Assembly (NCBI RefSeq): GCF_007431345.1
Contig: NZ_CP041730.1
Span: 4,898,001-4,962,000, forward strand
DNA length: 64,000 bases
Source: Chitinimonas arctica
Lineage (GTDB): Bacteria; Pseudomonadota; Gammaproteobacteria; Burkholderiales; Chitinimonadaceae
Reading direction: 5' to 3'
The notes under the pieces were generated by a model. It searched no databases. It saw nothing but the letters and a program-made list of their open reading frames with translations, and had not been told where the DNA came from. How positions within the stretch are numbered: the stretch's first letter is position 1; every line of letters starts with the position of its first letter. Below are positions 63,554 to 64,000 of the stretch, one piece after another. The position numbers and the translations under genes were made by a program.

Positions 63554-64000
63554 CGCTGCTCAGACCGCCCCTTCTCGCGGTGGTAGCCGGCGATCCGGGC
63601 GGCGGCAATGCCATGGTGCCGGTCATCGAAGCCCTGCAGGCCGCCGGTTGGCCGCATCGCCTATACGCCTATGCCGAATCGGCCCGGCTCTGGCGCGAGC
63701 GGGGCTGGCCGGTGGCGGATGCCGCGCAGGTCGCCTTGGGCGATAGCCGCGCCGTGTTGTGCGCCAGTTCGGTCAATGCCGGGATGCACGAGCTGGACTG
63801 GATATTGGCGGCCCAAGGCGCCGGCCTGCCTTGCCTGGCCTTGCTGGATTTCTGGAGCAACTACCGGGCGCGTTTTCTGCGTGCCGGCCAGCTCTGCTTG
63901 CCCGATCTGATCGCCGTGCCGGATGGTTTGGCGCATGACGAGATGGTGGCGGCCGGTTTCCCGGCGGAAAGCCTGCTGATTTGCGGGCAACCCGCGCTGG
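63550..64000 (+). CDS. Glycosyltransferase-like protein, 3' truncated by window edge
   Basis: A GTG overlapping the preceding stop (GTGA) opens a frame of at least 150 codons with no stop before the window end. It begins TLLRPPLLAVVAGDPGGGNA and resembles the N-terminal half of GT-B type glycosyltransferases (donor-sugar Rossmann lobe, with AVLCASSVNAGMHELDWILA). Given the context it may transfer pseudaminic acid or a neighbouring sugar. The real C-terminus is outside the window. Confidence 0.7.
   Translation, partial: MTLLRPPLLAVVAGDPGGGNAMVPVIEALQAAGWPHRLYAYAESARLWRERGWPVADAAQVALGDSRAVLCASSVNAGMHELDWILAAQGAGLPCLALLDFWSNYRARFLRAGQLCLPDLIAVPDGLAHDEMVAAGFPAESLLICGQPAL

Overview
The window is a chromosomal segment of a GC-rich, flagellated Gram-negative bacterium. 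Gene content (flgKL, a gpmI-envC-ctp-moeB neighbourhood, zipA-ligA-galU, pldA, folB/plsY, kdpFABCDE) fits a betaproteobacterium, probably near Neisseriales or Chitinimonas-like lineages. That assignment is an inference from gene order and protein style only.

Layout. 1-4118: 3' part of flgK and complete flgL. 4232-7769 (minus): three secreted proteins sharing one domain, the last a lipoprotein with a long Pro-Thr linker. 8115-13050: accessory genes (DUF6402-like protein; TetR regulator divergent from a metallo-beta-lactamase-fold hydrolase with two palindromic boxes between them; a lipoprotein pair; small unknowns). 13151-15422: ada, plsY, folB. 15536-16541: a frameshifted Rpn/PD-(D/E)XK nuclease gene with a possible internal small ORF. 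16964-27916: housekeeping genes (rlmD, a HMG-CoA-lyase-like gene, ArsR regulator, gpmI, envC, ctp, cNMP-binding protein, tatD, solute-binding protein, moeB). 27987-36912: GAF protein, pldA, an Hpt/HD-GYP-like protein, zipA-ligA, galU-GNAT, MTA/MTI phosphorylase, def.

37037-39201 and 59289-63553 are the two halves of a pseudaminic acid pathway: pseB-pseC, then pseF, a pseG-acetyltransferase fusion, pseI, an oxidoreductase and a 3'-truncated glycosyltransferase-like gene. With flgK/flgL this suggests glycosylation of flagellin or another surface structure. The halves are separated by about 20 kb holding a 31-aa membrane peptide gene plus kdpFABCDE, a KfrA-like coiled-coil DNA-binding protein, a 1727-aa Rhs toxin with candidate immunity gene and a decayed second rhs/toxin tip, several stray enzymes, an A/T-rich orphan gene and a tyrosine recombinase directly before pseF.

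Features easily missed because they are short or open-ended: a 55-aa gene (18739-18906), a 52-aa ORF with a strong Shine-Dalgarno (16719-16877), kdpF and a 31-aa ORF coupled to it, an internal rpn ORF (16296-16541), a candidate sRNA (18356-18443, minus), and the open-ended CDS at 63550-64000. No tRNA, rRNA, CRISPR array or intact insertion sequence was recognised.
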